Of a stretch of 14,218 nt of DNA, positions 13,330-14,218 are shown one piece after another. The notes beneath the pieces were generated by a model. The model saw nothing but the letters and a program-made list of their open reading frames with translations. It searched no databases and was not told where the DNA came from. Positions within the stretch are counted from its first letter, which is position 1, and every line of letters begins with the position of its first letter. The position numbers and the translations under genes were made by a program. Origin of the DNA: Omnitrophica bacterium RBG_13_46_9 (GTDB taxonomy: Bacteria; Omnitrophota; Gorgyraeia; JABMRN01; RBG-13-46-9); NCBI GenBank assembly GCA_001804045.1, contig MHFD01000035.1, positions 8,819 through 23,036 on the forward strand. The letters are read 5' to 3'.

Positions 13330-14218
13330 AGAAGGTGTTACTGTTATTTACGGATGTTTTTACGGCAAGGGGTATTCAGGAATATGGCCGGCGTCTTTCG
13401 GATGCCCTGGAAACAGGGTTTCCCGAGATTGGATTTATCAAGATGTCACTCTGCGGTATGCCAAAAACCTGTTCACGAAGTCGCAGTCTTAATGCGGAAA
13501 TAGCGCCTCGCCGCGGCAAAAAATTGGGATTTATGCAAAAAATATTTTTTGTTTTCAAGACGGTAAAGATGGCTTTGACGGAAAAACCGGGATTTTTGAT
13601 ATGCGGCCATGTAAACTTGTCACCGATTGCGTTATTCTTAAAAAAAATATACGGTATAAAATACACGGTTTTGACTTATGGCATAGAATGCTGGGATCTA
13701 AAAAAGGACTTAAAATACTATGGAGTAAAAAATGCCGATCTCATTATGACTATAAGCAATTATAGCAAAAATAGGATGATGACAAATGGCATCCCCGGCG
13801 ATAAGATAAAGATATTGTGCCCCAGCGTTGACACCAAGATATTCTGCCGAAAACCCGCTGACGAAAATCTGGTAAGCCAGTTGGACCTTAAAGACAGGCG
13901 CGTGCTGTTGACCGTTGGACAGGTGAGTTCTCAGGAGAGGTATAAAGGACATGACATTATGCTTGCGGTTCTTAGCAAGCTGGGTAAAGGGTATATATGG
14001 CTTGTGGTGGGCGAAGGAGACGATTTGACGCGTCTGGAAAAAAAGGGCCGTGGCATGGGTGTTAACGACAGGGTCAGGTTTCTCGGCAAAGTTGATAACG
14101 GAAATCTGATCCGTTTTTACAACCTTTGCGATGTGTTTGTCATGCCCAGTAAAGGGGAAGGATTCGGAATCGTCTTTCTTGAAGCCATGGCCTGCGGCAA
14201 GCCCGTGATAGGAGGCAA
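13326..14218 (+). CDS. GT4-family glycosyltransferase, partial (3' end outside window)
   Basis: The first 297 codons are visible and no stop is reached. ATG 13326 overlaps the asnB stop (ATGA) and lacks its own clear ribosome binding site, so translation is probably coupled to asnB. The N-terminal domain starts MKKVLLLFTDVFTARGIQEY with GIQEYGRRLSDAL, the acceptor-side pattern of many GT4 enzymes. It continues with CGHVNLSPIALFLKKIYG and DLIMTISNYSKNRM (138-151), the conserved helix before the hinge. The C-terminal domain has LLTVGQVSSQERYKGHDIML (194-213), with basic donor-phosphate residues, then WLVVGEGDD and the E-x7-E motif E278 and E286 in EGFGIVFLEAMACGKPVIGG. The remaining C-terminal residues lie beyond the window. 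It would transfer one sugar at the cytoplasmic face. Confidence 0.9.
   Translation, partial: MKKVLLLFTDVFTARGIQEYGRRLSDALETGFPEIGFIKMSLCGMPKTCSRSRSLNAEIAPRRGKKLGFMQKIFFVFKTVKMALTEKPGFLICGHVNLSPIALFLKKIYGIKYTVLTYGIECWDLKKDLKYYGVKNADLIMTISNYSKNRMMTNGIPGDKIKILCPSVDTKIFCRKPADENLVSQLDLKDRRVLLTVGQVSSQERYKGHDIMLAVLSKLGKGYIWLVVGEGDDLTRLEKKGRGMGVNDRVRFLGKVDNGNLIRFYNLCDVFVMPSKGEGFGIVFLEAMACGKPVIGG

Overview
The window is a continuous, single-strand (+) stretch of a surface-polysaccharide biosynthesis locus, cut at both ends. All eleven genes are transcribed left to right. No gene on the minus strand looks real, and no tRNA, rRNA, CRISPR array, transposase or phage gene is visible. No gene-free stretch exceeds 300 bases; the largest gaps are 1267-1424, 6761-6927, 9888-10001 and 11352-11472. 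The organism cannot be named from the sequence. Shine-Dalgarno-type starts, moderate base composition and a Wzy-like polymerase with GT-C and GT4 enzymes point to a bacterium making an O-antigen, capsule or exopolysaccharide. An uncultivated Gram-negative lineage such as Omnitrophota or a deltaproteobacterial group is only a guess.

Layout. Left end: the tail of an FkbM-type methyltransferase (to 272), then a GT-A-like protein with a VNSD motif (286-1266), a canonical GT2 glycosyltransferase (1425-2390), a second GT-A-like protein with a DGD motif (2425-3381), a complete FkbM methyltransferase (3386-4186) and two GT4-like glycosyltransferases joined by an ATGA overlap (4212-5474, 5471-6760). 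Middle: a 167-base gap with an imperfect palindromic repeat, then a polytopic membrane protein, probably a GT-C-type sugar transferase (6928-8691), overlapped by a classic GT4 enzyme (8664-9887). Right part: a hairpin-rich leader (9909-9990), a Wzy-like polymerase (10002-11351), a possible 48-codon small ORF (11351-11497), an AsnB-type glutamine amidotransferase/synthetase (11473-13329) and, by another ATGA overlap, a GT4 enzyme running off the end (13326 onward).

How they may work together (inference). The soluble and peripheral glycosyltransferases would build a lipid-linked repeat unit at the cytoplasmic face. The FkbM enzymes would O-methylate sugars, and AsnB would amidate an acidic sugar or another carboxyl group. 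After flipping, the GT-C protein could add a decoration and the Wzy-like protein could polymerise repeats. The flippase, the initiating phosphosugar transferase, chain-length control, export and nucleotide-sugar synthesis genes are not in the window and presumably lie outside it.

The most unusual non-coding signals are the 6788-6870 palindrome, the leader with a GNRA-capped hairpin just upstream of the polymerase ribosome binding site, and the SD-preceded small ORF that runs across the SD-less asnB start. No clearly unprecedented system is evident. The best candidates for new biochemistry are the two divergent GT-A-like proteins and the membrane protein with a long C-terminal domain.
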